From the NCBI GenBank assembly GCA_021234155.1, contig JAJEKV010000004.1, forward strand, positions 30,039,305 to 30,103,304: 64,000 nucleotides of DNA, given 5' to 3'. The notes under the pieces were generated by a model, which was given only the letters and a program-made list of their open reading frames with translations, did no database searches and had not been told where the DNA came from. Numbering within the stretch: position 1 is the stretch's first letter; each line of letters starts with the position of its first letter. This DNA is from Isoetes taiwanensis (Eukaryota; Streptophyta; Lycopodiopsida; Isoetales; Isoetaceae). A program made the position numbers and the translations under genes. Shown in pieces: positions 33,471-42,577 of the stretch.

Positions 33471-33494
33471 GTCCCACTTTAATTAAATACGACT
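33471..33494 (-). repeat. Right terminal inverted repeat, 24 bp
   Basis: GTCCCACTTTAATTAAATAC plus GACT is the exact reverse complement of the left repeat at 21,111-21,134. It lies about 130 bp past the last partial palindrome (33,325-33,341) of the family confined to this element. Confidence 0.9.
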
Positions 33495-33990
33495 GGAATA
33501 TCACGATCATGAACATCTGGAAGATGTCCCTGTCGAGCATGGAGCAGGTCCTGATACAAGGTGTCAAAGGATATGACATGATTAGATCAAGAATCTCTAC
33601 ACAATCTTTACTATGGAGCCAACTATGCATAATGATAGAGAGAGAGAGTTTCCCTTGGCAATGCCCTTTGCATATCAAGACCAAGATTTCAGATGGTTTA
33701 ATTTTCTGTTTCCAAAGATTTTGCCTCACGAAAGAGAAGAATCATATAGCAACATGGCATATGAACCATGTCAACCTTCACTTTGCTCTTCATGATATTC
33801 AATGATGATGTTCCCTACATTTTAATCATTACATGGATCGATACTCTTACTAACGTGATAGTTGCCATGCTGGAGAACTGTCTATATGCAAAGCAAAAAA
33901 GTAAAAAATAAAAAAAAAAGGGGCGGGGAAGGGGACTCACATGATTCTGTCATGGAATGTTACTTCGAACATGAGCTGGTGCCTCCTTTA
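33495..33990 (+). pseudogene. Right flank of the element: coding-like debris
   Basis: Just past the right inverted repeat, plus-strand translation gives EYHDHEHLEDVPVEHGAGPD and, after stops, a segment with FPLAMPFAYQDQDFRWFNFL ending at a stop near 33,793. The pieces look like fragments of a protein but match nothing I know. They do not continue the LINE present on the left flank. An A-rich run at 33,895-33,920 follows. Confidence 0.3.
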
Positions 33991-34511
33991 TTTTGTACAA
34001 CACCTTTGTACTTGAAGCTGACATTCTCTTAGCCAGTCAGAAGCAGCAAGCTGATGGCTCTAAATCTTTTGCAAGTATCGAAGCAAATGGCCTCCCAAGT
34101 TTGCAACGATGAAGAAATTTTAGTCTCCCCCCCCAAAAATCTCTCCATTTGACCTGAATTCTTGCCCAAAGCATCCGTTCCTGAACTCGCCAATAAATTC
34201 CAATTCAGATCTCCCCCTAGCTGGAATAGGGATGGACGAACTCTAGAATAACTTAATACAAGAACAATCCATTATACTAGAATAGTAACACAGCCAGAGT
34301 TAAACCAACCAAACTGGTTCCATGAAGAATCCGCCCTCCTAGGTCCGTCCAAAGTGCAGCCACCACCTCCAAAGGGAAAGGTGCAGTTGTAACAGATGAT
34401 GAAGGTTTCACTCTAGCTCCTGCATCCACGAAAGGCAAAGAAAAAGGTTATTTTAATGCAAGGAAAGGCCGAGGTGGCTATAGTCTGTCCATAAAAAATC
34501 CTGACATAAAT

Positions 34512-35153
34512 TTGCAAGTTGGAGAATGTTCTGTCACTAAAAGCAGTATATTGGAGGATCAGCCTAGTGAAGCTCTTGATAGTATGATCCACGATCCAAG
34601 TGGTCAAATGGAAGCAGACGAATATGATGATGGCAACTCTAAGGTTGCAGCAGTAGAGGGATCTCGAAAGGGACCCTTGATACTCCAAAGCAATGCTTTG
34701 AATCTATCCCATGTGGTCTCTACCCTCCTTTGTCCAGACATTGACCTATCATCACCAATATCGATGTTGATACTGACCACCCAGTCAGCATTGACTACCG
34801 CCAAGTCAGCATTGACAATCACCCAATCAGCTTTGGTTACTGCTCATGTGGACACCTTTACCTCAGACATTGACACCTTACCACAGAATATGATGCAGCA
34901 TGGAGTAGCAGACTCTGATACAGAATTTGACAAGCACGTGGCAGCAACAATAGAAGTGCTACTTGATAGATTCTATGTCTGCAGTCCGAACTCTTCTCTC
35001 TGGGATAACTGTTTTGTTACAAGTGATGAAGGGAATATAATTTCTGATCACCAACCACAATTCTTGTGCACAAGGCAATTGACTCAAATTCCAAGAGATG
35101 GAAATATTCCCTACAAGTTCAATTGTGCTCTTCTTGAAATGAATCATTTGTGA
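34512..35153 (+). pseudogene. LINE ORF1-like protein fused to the last part of endonuclease
   Basis: The 213-codon frame starts with a low-complexity acidic part and a threonine/serine/alanine repeat (TTQSALTTAKSALTITQSAL). It then switches at about codon 150 to LDRFYVCSP ... IISDHQPQFL, the C-terminal end of an APE-type endonuclease with its conserved S-D-H. Everything between ORF1 and the endonuclease tail is missing, including the E, N and D-x-N motifs, so an internal deletion joined the two. The frame ends with a stop at 35,151-35,153, overlapping the RT frame by a one-base shift. Confidence 0.75.
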
Positions 35154-38059
35154 ATGATTTCAAGGCTTTTTATCTTGATCTTCAATCTAATTGCAGTCAT
35201 CAATCTATGAAAAGCTTTTATGCTAAGATCAAGAAAGCCAAAAGCTGGATTAAAGAGTGGTCAAGGAAGAAGCACCTCACAAGATTAAAGGAGAAAGAGG
35301 ATTTGTTAACTCATATGAGAAACATAAGATCCCTGCTGCAGGATGATCCACACAACCTTAATCTGCATGTGGGTGAAGAATTAGTAGAAAATTATCTCAA
35401 GAGTATAGAGGAAATTGAAGCTAAAAGCTCAACAATCAAATGCAAAGTTAAATTTAACAAAGAAATGGATTGTGGCAGCTCAAGGTTCTTTTTTAAGGTA
35501 GCCAAAGCTAGGCTGCTTAGAAACTCTATTTCTGAAATTAGAACTGATGCTGGTCTTTGCTTGGATGATCCTAAGCTTGTCAGATCCTTCTTTCAGGATA
35601 ACTATGCCTCTCTCTTTTCCAAAATTGATTCTCAAGATATTGACTTCCCAAGAGAAAAGATTTTTCTTGAGTTGATGGATAAGATTATCCCGAATTCTAT
35701 TGACACTATGGATGACTCTTTTATTATGCCTCCTACTGAGCATGAAATTCTTAAGGTCTTGAGATCTTTTGGTAAATGTAAATCCCCTGGACCTGATGGC
35801 ATTCCTAGTGAATTCTACATTCATTTCTGGGATCTTCTTAAAGATGATGTCATCTCAATGGTGAGAGGCTTCTGGGATAATAACCACCTTCATTCATCTA
35901 TCTCTGCTGGCTTCATTGCTCTTATACCTAAGATAGATAATCCATCTGCCTTTTCGGATTGGAGGCCTATATCTCTCACTAATACCTCATATAAAATCTG
36001 TGCCAAAGTCATTGCCAACAGAATTAAAGAGTATCTCCAGAAAAATATCTCTCATTATCAATCTGCCTTCCTGTCCAAGAGGTTTATCTTAGACAATTAT
36101 ATTTCAGCCATGGAGGGTCTTCATTGGAATAAAGTTTCCAATCAAAATTGTGTGCTCCTTAAGCTTGACTTCAAGAGAGCCTTTGACACTGTTAGGTGGG
36201 ATTTTCTAGACATTGCTCTCACTAAGTTTGGCTTTCATCCTAAACTTAAGCTTTTAATTCATGGCTTGAATATTCACTCAAATTCTGCTGTCATTGTTAA
36301 TGGTTCTCCCTCTCAATTCTTTCCTCTTTCTCGGGGTGTGAGGCAAGGATGCCCCCTTGCTCCTTACCTCTTCCTAATTGTGGCTGAGATGCTTACAAGG
36401 GCAGTAATTCATTCAAAAAATCTGGGGGAGATTAGAGGTCTTCAAATGCCAAATAGGGAGGATAGTCTTGCCATTTCTCAATATGCTGATGACACATTTG
36501 CCTTCCTTGATGCTGATCTTTCTAATATTGAAGCTTTCTTGGAAATTATCAAACAATTTTCAGCTGCCTCTGGTGTAAATCTAAATCTGGCCAAATCTGT
36601 TATCATTGGAGATAATATTCAGACAAACTTTGCTGATATCAAGGTCCTTAATTGCAACCAAGCTTCTACTCTGTTGGGAATGCCTTTATCTCTGAATCCC
36701 TCTTTGAAAAGTCTATGGCAACCTATTGTTGATAGAATTAAGAAAAAGTTGAATCATTTTAGAGGGGGCCTATCTTTTGCAGGTAGGACGATTATTGCTA
36801 ATTCAGTCCTTGCTAGCTCCCACATTTACTTTTCTTCTGTCCTAGTGGCTCCTAAAGCTATCTATCAGGAAATTGAGAAACTTATAAGGAGATTCATATG
36901 GAAGGGGTCTCACTTAGTAGGGTGGAAGTATGTTGCAAAGCCCAAGAAATATGGTGGTCTCGGCTGTAAGGATCTGCACTTGCAAGCTTGTGCCCTAGCT
37001 GGGAAATATGTGTGGAATTCTCTGGTGTCTAATTCTAGTCCTGCTTCTCAATTTGTCAAATATTGGCTTCAGAACTCTCAAGTGGATGGTCACCCTTCCT
37101 TAAGTCATATCTTGCCTGACTCTTGTTTCAATAATCTTCACCCTGGGCCTAATACTTCCCCTCTCATGAGGAATATAATTATGGCTTGGAATAAAGTTCA
37201 AACTTGCTATGATTATGCTGCTCTCAATGATCTCAATCTTCAAATGTCTATTTTCTGGAATCCTATTCTTAAAGATCATGTAAATAGTGTTTTGGCCTTG
37301 AGGCACCCAAGAATTTATAAAAAATGGAATGATCATGGTTTCAGGCTGCTGAGTGACCTTTATGTAGATGGCAAATTCATTTCCTGGACAGCCTTTAAGA
37401 GAATTCTGCAAGGTACTTCAAGTGACAGAAAGATATATTATCATATCAGATCCACTCTTCCTCACCTTTGGCTTAACAATGTGGTGCCTAAAGCTACTAA
37501 CTGGAATTTGGATGGCAAATGTCATTACAAGGTAAGTAAAGTCTATTCAATCATTAGTGATACTGCTACTCCATCAAAAGCTTCCTCTAAATGGTCTATC
37601 TCTGAGGAGGATAGCAGGATTCTGTTTAATGAAGTGTGGCACTCTTATTGTTTCCCTAAAATTAACTTCTTTATCTGGCTTCTGGCAAACAAGAGTATCT
37701 CTACTTTACAAATGGTCTCCAGAAGATATGAGAACATCTCCCCAAATTGCCAGCTTGCTTGCAACATGGAAGAGAGTGCTGAGCACATTTTCCTTTGTCC
37801 AAAGCTTAATCCTTTCTGGTCTTGGTTTAATGAGAGACTGGGATTCCTCTTTCCCATGAAAGTTAATGGCAATCTTTTATCCTATATCCAAAACAATTGT
37901 GCCTTTGCCAATACTATTATGTTCATTGCTTTATGGAATATTTGGAAAGCAAGAAATAGAGTTGTGTATGGTAAAAAGAACTTCTCTATTTTTTGGATTA
38001 AGGTGCATTTCAGCTTCGACATTGAATCTACTCTTGACTCACAAAAGGAAATTGGCTGA
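35150..38059 (+). CDS. LINE reverse transcriptase with zf-RVT, long open frame
   Basis: The 969-codon frame encodes a plant L1-type ORF2 from just after the endonuclease. RT fingers and palm contain GKCKSPGPDGIPSEFY (about codon 205), DWRPISLTNTSYKICAKV, LKLDFKRAFDTVRWDF and RGVRQGCPLAPYLFL. The catalytic YADDTFAFL box is near codon 445, and AGRTIIANSVL and FIWKG follow. The C-terminus has a zf-RVT zinc segment (PKINFFIWLLANKSI ... C-x-E-S-A-E-H-I-F-L-C). No ATG begins it; GTG at 35,150 is only the frame edge, so it is translated as a continuation of the endonuclease part via a lost or shifted base at 35,150. The RT looks intact and recent. Cis retrotransposition would fail without endonuclease. 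Confidence 0.85.
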   Translation: MNDFKAFYLDLQSNCSHQSMKSFYAKIKKAKSWIKEWSRKKHLTRLKEKEDLLTHMRNIRSLLQDDPHNLNLHVGEELVENYLKSIEEIEAKSSTIKCKVKFNKEMDCGSSRFFFKVAKARLLRNSISEIRTDAGLCLDDPKLVRSFFQDNYASLFSKIDSQDIDFPREKIFLELMDKIIPNSIDTMDDSFIMPPTEHEILKVLRSFGKCKSPGPDGIPSEFYIHFWDLLKDDVISMVRGFWDNNHLHSSISAGFIALIPKIDNPSAFSDWRPISLTNTSYKICAKVIANRIKEYLQKNISHYQSAFLSKRFILDNYISAMEGLHWNKVSNQNCVLLKLDFKRAFDTVRWDFLDIALTKFGFHPKLKLLIHGLNIHSNSAVIVNGSPSQFFPLSRGVRQGCPLAPYLFLIVAEMLTRAVIHSKNLGEIRGLQMPNREDSLAISQYADDTFAFLDADLSNIEAFLEIIKQFSAASGVNLNLAKSVIIGDNIQTNFADIKVLNCNQASTLLGMPLSLNPSLKSLWQPIVDRIKKKLNHFRGGLSFAGRTIIANSVLASSHIYFSSVLVAPKAIYQEIEKLIRRFIWKGSHLVGWKYVAKPKKYGGLGCKDLHLQACALAGKYVWNSLVSNSSPASQFVKYWLQNSQVDGHPSLSHILPDSCFNNLHPGPNTSPLMRNIIMAWNKVQTCYDYAALNDLNLQMSIFWNPILKDHVNSVLALRHPRIYKKWNDHGFRLLSDLYVDGKFISWTAFKRILQGTSSDRKIYYHIRSTLPHLWLNNVVPKATNWNLDGKCHYKVSKVYSIISDTATPSKASSKWSISEEDSRILFNEVWHSYCFPKINFFIWLLANKSISTLQMVSRRYENISPNCQLACNMEESAEHIFLCPKLNPFWSWFNERLGFLFPMKVNGNLLSYIQNNCAFANTIMFIALWNIWKARNRVVYGKKNFSIFWIKVHFSFDIESTLDSQKEIG

Positions 38060-38109
38060 CAAATATAACAGGAAGTGGGATTCAATTGGTGTCTTTAGGG
38101 GGGCTTTTG

Positions 38110-38583
38110 ATTTATTTGTCTCTAATTTATGTGTTATTAATTCTAACTCTATTTTTTGTGATGATTCTAGCATACTTGAGAGTGTGTAAAGAAAGCCTTG
38201 GAGACATGGATGACATCAAGAATGATGCAAGCCAAGAACTTGAGCACTTTTGGAGCAGCATTAACACATCTCAATCTGACATAGACATGAAGTCAAGTCT
38301 ACCTGAAGCTTTCTGTAGAGAAGTGACCCAGATGTTCTGCATGTTTGATTTCTTATCTATGTATGACCGTTACATGTCAGTGGATCAGTTCATAAGATAC
38401 AGGGAGCAGTACTATACACACAGACTTTTGGCAGATCTATATGGTTCCTTACTATGCTTATGTGGAACTGAATCTTCTTGCATTGATGACGCTGCTGGCA
38501 AGTCAGAAGAGGCCTATATTTTTGGATCTGCTGCACCTTTTTATGCACATTTCAATGCCAAATTGGATTCCCTTGACTCCTAG
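38110..38583 (+). pseudogene. Extra open frame in the LINE 3' region
   Basis: Following a short hydrophobic stretch, the plus frame reads DMDDIKNDASQELEHFWSSI, then SLPEAFCREVTQMFCMFDFL, YMSVDQFIRYREQYYTHRLL and ADLYGSLLCLCG, ending at 38,581. It is helical, has coding-like composition, and is not part of RT or zf-RVT. It could be a lineage-specific LINE 3' gene or host sequence transduced from downstream of a source copy. I do not recognise it. Confidence 0.35.
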
Positions 38584-38960
38584 ACCTTCCATTTTCCTAA
38601 ACTTACATTGGAACTTCTGGGATTGTTTTCTCATCTGCCTAAACATCCTTTGCTCAACCTTGCCTCCTAATCTTGTTTTGGTTTTAGCTAATACAGGTAA
38701 TCACAGAATTTTGCTGGGGTCGTGACTCTTTTTCCTTCATCAACAAATTGTTTATTATTATTTCTGCTCTACCAACAAGTCAAACTGTGAGACTGATTAT
38801 ATTTTGGACTAGTCCTACATTCCAGTCACCTCATGGTGATGGTCACATCCTAGGGACATTTTGTTTCAGAGATCTTTGCTATGCTTAGCAGATCAACTAT
38901 GTATTATTTCTCTTGATTAATGGAAAAACCAATTCTTACCCTCAAAAAAAAAAAAAAAAA

Positions 38961-41900
38961 CCTTTTAAAATCTGTTCAACAGACTTTTACCATCCATGGA
39001 CTTTTGCAAAGACCACTTCCGGCCAATATGCAGCCTTAAGCCAAATCAGGTGTCAACTTGACTTAAGCCTTAAAAATGGTTAACATTAATCAAAGCAAAG
39101 GAAATTACCAGATTCTCTTATAAATAAAAATTTCCTCTTGTCAATCCAATTAATTTTCTCGTTCAATACATCATATTTACCTCTAAAAGAATTCAGAATT
39201 GACTCAAAAATAACATAAGATTAAACATGGAAGTTTAAGATTTCACTTGTCTTTTAAATCAACACCATATAGCTCAGTAGCCTTGTCAAAAATGTGAGTT
39301 CAATGTCATCACGTCTTGTAGCTTCTCCAACTTGAATGAATGGAAAAACATACACAGGAGCAAGAAATCCCGTTACCTGCAGTGAAACCAGAGGACAGTT
39401 AGCCTTGGAAGGGTAAGAGCCTAAGTCACTAACAGGTAAGCTACGGATTCCTTGGGCTTATCGCCCTTCACCTTGCATGTTAACACAAGCACAATAGACA
39501 TGCATATTTATCAAGCAGAGACTGTATAAGTAACTCTGCTCTAAATAATGAACCTGCCCTTCATCTTGCATTAAGATAAACACCATAGACATGTCCATAA
39601 GATAAACACAATCGACAGAGAACCACAATAGACAGGAAAATTTTATCTGCAAAGAATATCTAAGCTCCTGCCCTAAATATTTAATCTAAGTGAATCTGTA
39701 AATCGCCGCATGCATGCTAATAGAGGCATTCCAAACAGCTAGATCCAACTCCGGAAGCTTCAATCTAGGTAACTCTTAGTGTAAACCATGCCAATAGCCC
39801 ATAAGTGCCACTTGTTCCAAAGGTGTGAAGCCACTTGTTCCGCTTGTTTTATCTGCAGCAATGCTCATCACGTATATTACTTATTTTTTAGCCTAATCAT
39901 CCAGAGAAAGCCCATGTTTAGAGCACCTGTTACTTGCTCTTGGGACATTACTAGCTGCACACATATTAGTCATGCATAAGTCTAGCTTCATATTGCATAA
40001 GCCCCAACAATATTGCATATTACCTTGGCAGAGCCCTTGCTTTTTCTCAGCCATGTTCAAAGAAGCTTAAACATGTGTTCATGGGAGATCATAAATGAAC
40101 ACGTTCAAATCTAGGCTATATACAACATCCAAAACAACCTAGTTCCATTTCCAAAACTTTCTGAAAAAAACCAGTGGACTATTCTTACTCTGTTGTATTA
40201 TTCCAATCACAGGGATATCACATCAATTACGAAATTATTAAGCCCTAAAGCACCTAGATCCTTAAGCCTATCTTGAGATCCACTTAAAGCATCATGCTCA
40301 TAACATCTATTATACCACGCAACTCAAATTCATTGAAAAATTGCACTGAATTTATCATGCACATGCATAGAAGATAATCAGACCTGTTGGGCTCGATTTA
40401 AAATGCCAATGCTTTGAGTTGTAGTGTCGGTATCCTTGCATTTCCTCCTCATCTTCATATGACTATTATCCTGCTTAGATCCAGGGTTTGTAATATCACC
40501 TTGGGCAGCTGCCTTTGTATCTGATGTTTGCATCTCATTGCATACTGCAAGCTTCATAACCTCTAGTTAGATCATAATCACTACGTAGAAACTCAAGCTA
40601 ATGAACACATAAATGATCATGGAATATCCATAAAATCTCATAGATCTTATTCCTGCCTATATCTTTGTCCTTATTGTAATCCCCTTAAATACATCTTTTC
40701 TTAGTCCTCATTCAGGTTCCCAGATTTGCTTGTAATATTTTATGGCAGAGCATCAATAAATTCTTAAACCCATGTTAAGGTCCAAACATACATTGTCTAC
40801 TACTTTCTGCTCATAAACCATCTTTCATAATCAGATCTATCATTGTCCAGACCCAAAATTGCAAAAAGAAATGCCTCAAACCTTAAGAGTTCGTTGGAAT
40901 AGAAAGATTTCTCCATGGCATTTATTCTGGTGCTGCCTCCAGCTTGCTCCATGCGTCTATCAGATTGCTCAGCTAATTTTACAGCAGAGCCTGCCCCACC
41001 ATAGTTCTGACCAACGGCTTCAAACTCGGAGCAAATTATGGCATATCCATGTTTAAATTCAAGGCCGAAATTACAAAATTAGCTTTGCTTCTGCGCAGGG
41101 TTAAGCTAGAAGGCTTGCTAAGACACATCTTGGTCCGATAGCTGAATGCAAATAAACCCTAAATTTGCCGACTGTCCTTAGCCAAGAAACTATCATACCT
41201 CAAAATATTGAACTGTCTACGGCCGTGGGGCATATGTTTGAGTGGTACAAACCCTAACAAAATGGTGTTGATCAGCAATCCAGGCAGTATGCCAACTCAT
41301 GCGCCATGCTATTTTGCTATTTTCTGTAAAGCCATAGAGACATGACAAGCAAATTCAGGTTACATAAAAATTTACAGTTTTTTCATGGTCGAAAACCTTG
41401 GCCCAAACTATTATTTCGAAAAAACCTTTTCAATGCACATTAGCATTTATAATGTAATGCTCAAGTTACTCCCATAGGAATTTCTTATTTTTTATTTTCA
41501 TCTTGCATTTAGAATTGTTTTGAGCAACACATAATATTACATTCTGAAGACCATCATCTTACTAGTGCTAGTTTCACCTCGCCATCACTTAACCAAATCC
41601 AGTGTATCAAAATATTATCTAGCCCTTTTTACCTTGTTCATTCCATGTCTTAGCCATTTCATCTGCTTCTTAGAGCCACGAAATGTGAAGAAAGCCTTAT
41701 TCATCGTTGGACCATTGTTGAACCATTGCATCATTGAACCAAGTCGAACCACTGTACTTGGTTTTAATTTCTTAACTTTTCCAGTCCTTAAAGTTCTCAA
41801 CGAACCTCAGAATTTTTCTCTAATCAATTTCAAGTTCACTCCATGTAAACCAAGTGTACCCACATCTTTAGAAGCAATGACTGCACAATGAGCTTATTGG

Positions 41901-42065
41901 GCGCTTTAGATCACAGCTTGGCCAGTAAACCACCAAAATCATTAAGATACAGCAATATCAAGTCTGTGCTGCAAGTCAAATAAACCATGTATCAAGTGTA
42001 CTGCCACTGCCGAAACCAAGTAAAAAAGCACTTAGCATTCCACATTATCCATAATAATAAAAAAA
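38961..42065. repeat. 3.1-kb direct repeat, copy 1
   Basis: From CCTTTTAAAATCTGTTCAAC (38,961) to CCATAATAATAAAAAAA (42,065) the sequence recurs at 42,578-45,685. The copies are identical over long stretches, with differences confined to about eight short clusters. The left edge is exactly the poly(A) of the LINE, and the right edge is an A-run. It contains the 3' part of a minus-strand gene. Copy 1 keeps the exon frame at 40.9-41.0 kb, so it appears the better version. Confidence 0.95.
39254..41880 (-). pseudogene. 3' part of an unidentified host gene (minus strand), copy 1
   Basis: Four minus-strand exon candidates have splice-like borders. 41,880-41,633 (CAG|TC ... AACAAG|GTAAAA) encodes IASKDVGTLGLHGVNLKLI and MNKAFFTFRGSKKQMKWLRH, with one in-frame stop between. 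41,024-40,882 encodes FEAVGQNYGGAGSAVKLAEQ, then RRMEQAGGSTRINAMEKSFY. 40,544-40,384 (TTGCAG|TATG ... CAACAG|GTCTG) encodes a polar stretch with HMKMRRKCKDTDTTTQ. 39,376-39,254 encodes VTGFLAPVYVFPFIQVGEAT, then DDIELTFLTRLL and a stop. The last two join in phase. Long introns are filled with AT-rich DNA. The protein is not recognised, and upstream exons are missing from the window. Confidence 0.4.
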
Positions 42066-42577
42066 GCCTGCCTCCTACCGTAGGTCAGGGTGGGCCATAT
42101 TCGTACATGAAGTTAGCAACAAGGAGAGTAGGACCTTGTTGCCAAAGCCCTACCCTACCTATATTGCTTGATTATCTTTTATTGCAGAGAGCCGAATGGC
42201 AAATAGATTCTTCCTAGTCTGGGCCAATGCCAAAAGACTAGTTTAAAAGAGCCAAAACTCAGTCTATGATCCAGCTTACATGTTAAGCTTTATTGGCATG
42301 ATTACATCAACAACAAATGTTATGTTACCTTTATTACTGAATGAATTTCCTTCGTTCTGATGCACGCTAAGAGCAAAAATCCACTAACATTTTTGTACAG
42401 GCTATATGGCAGCCTTAGCAGGTAATCGTCCAAATTGGTAGAATTATAGTCATCATTTCCAGCCTATGCCAATTTCTGTAAATATCCAAAAATGTATTAG
42501 AAACAAATTATATACACCTGTATTTTAACCATTTTAAGGCCCCTAGTATAACTAGAGAACTGAGTTAATGAAAAAAA
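42066..42577. other. Spacer between the 3.1-kb repeats
   Basis: About 510 bp of unique sequence beginning GCCTGCCTCCTACCGTAGGT and ending TGAGTTAATGAAAAAAA. No gene or repeat is seen. If the duplication is an assembly artefact, this would be the sequence next to the unit in one haplotype. Confidence 0.6.

Larger units (their letters stand above)
21111..33494. mobile_element. 12.4-kb terminal-inverted-repeat DNA element with decayed transposase and cargo
   Basis: AGTCGTATTTAATTAAAGTG plus GGAC at 21,111-21,134 is repeated exactly in inverse orientation at 33,471-33,494, giving a 12,384-bp unit with 24-bp perfect inverted repeats. Inside are a minus-strand RNase H-like transposase (21.3-24.2 kb), a divergent intergenic region with G-boxes, and a plus-strand multi-exon locus (24.85-33.1 kb) with ParB-like and FCP1-like parts. 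A family of about 22 palindromes (25.58-33.34 kb) lies inside the unit, and I saw none outside it, which supports its unity. No convincing target duplication flanks the repeats: bases next to the left end belong to a LINE, and those to the right do not continue it. A later rearrangement, or a TIR boundary a few bases off, could explain this. Reading frames are heavily shifted, so this copy is probably inactive. Confidence 0.75.
34000..38960 (+). mobile_element. LINE (plant L1 type) with EN deletion and poly(A) tail
   Basis: A non-LTR retrotransposon in plus orientation ends in a 17-base A tract (38,944-38,960). The order is an ORF1-like part (from about 34,300), a stub of endonuclease, an almost complete RT with zf-RVT, an extra frame of unknown origin (38.1-38.6 kb), a 3' UTR and the tail. 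The 5' boundary is uncertain. The A tail directly abuts the first copy of the 3.1-kb duplication. No target duplication could be identified. Confidence 0.8.

Noticed and set aside
21105-33504. Target-site duplication for the 12.4-kb element
   Set aside because: I compared flanks of 3 to 9 bases on both sides for several possible TIR boundaries and found no matching direct repeat, so none is claimed.
34000-38980. Target-site duplication for the LINE ending at 38,960
   Set aside because: The bases after the poly(A) tail (CCTTTTAAAATC) were not found near the 5' end, which is itself undefined.
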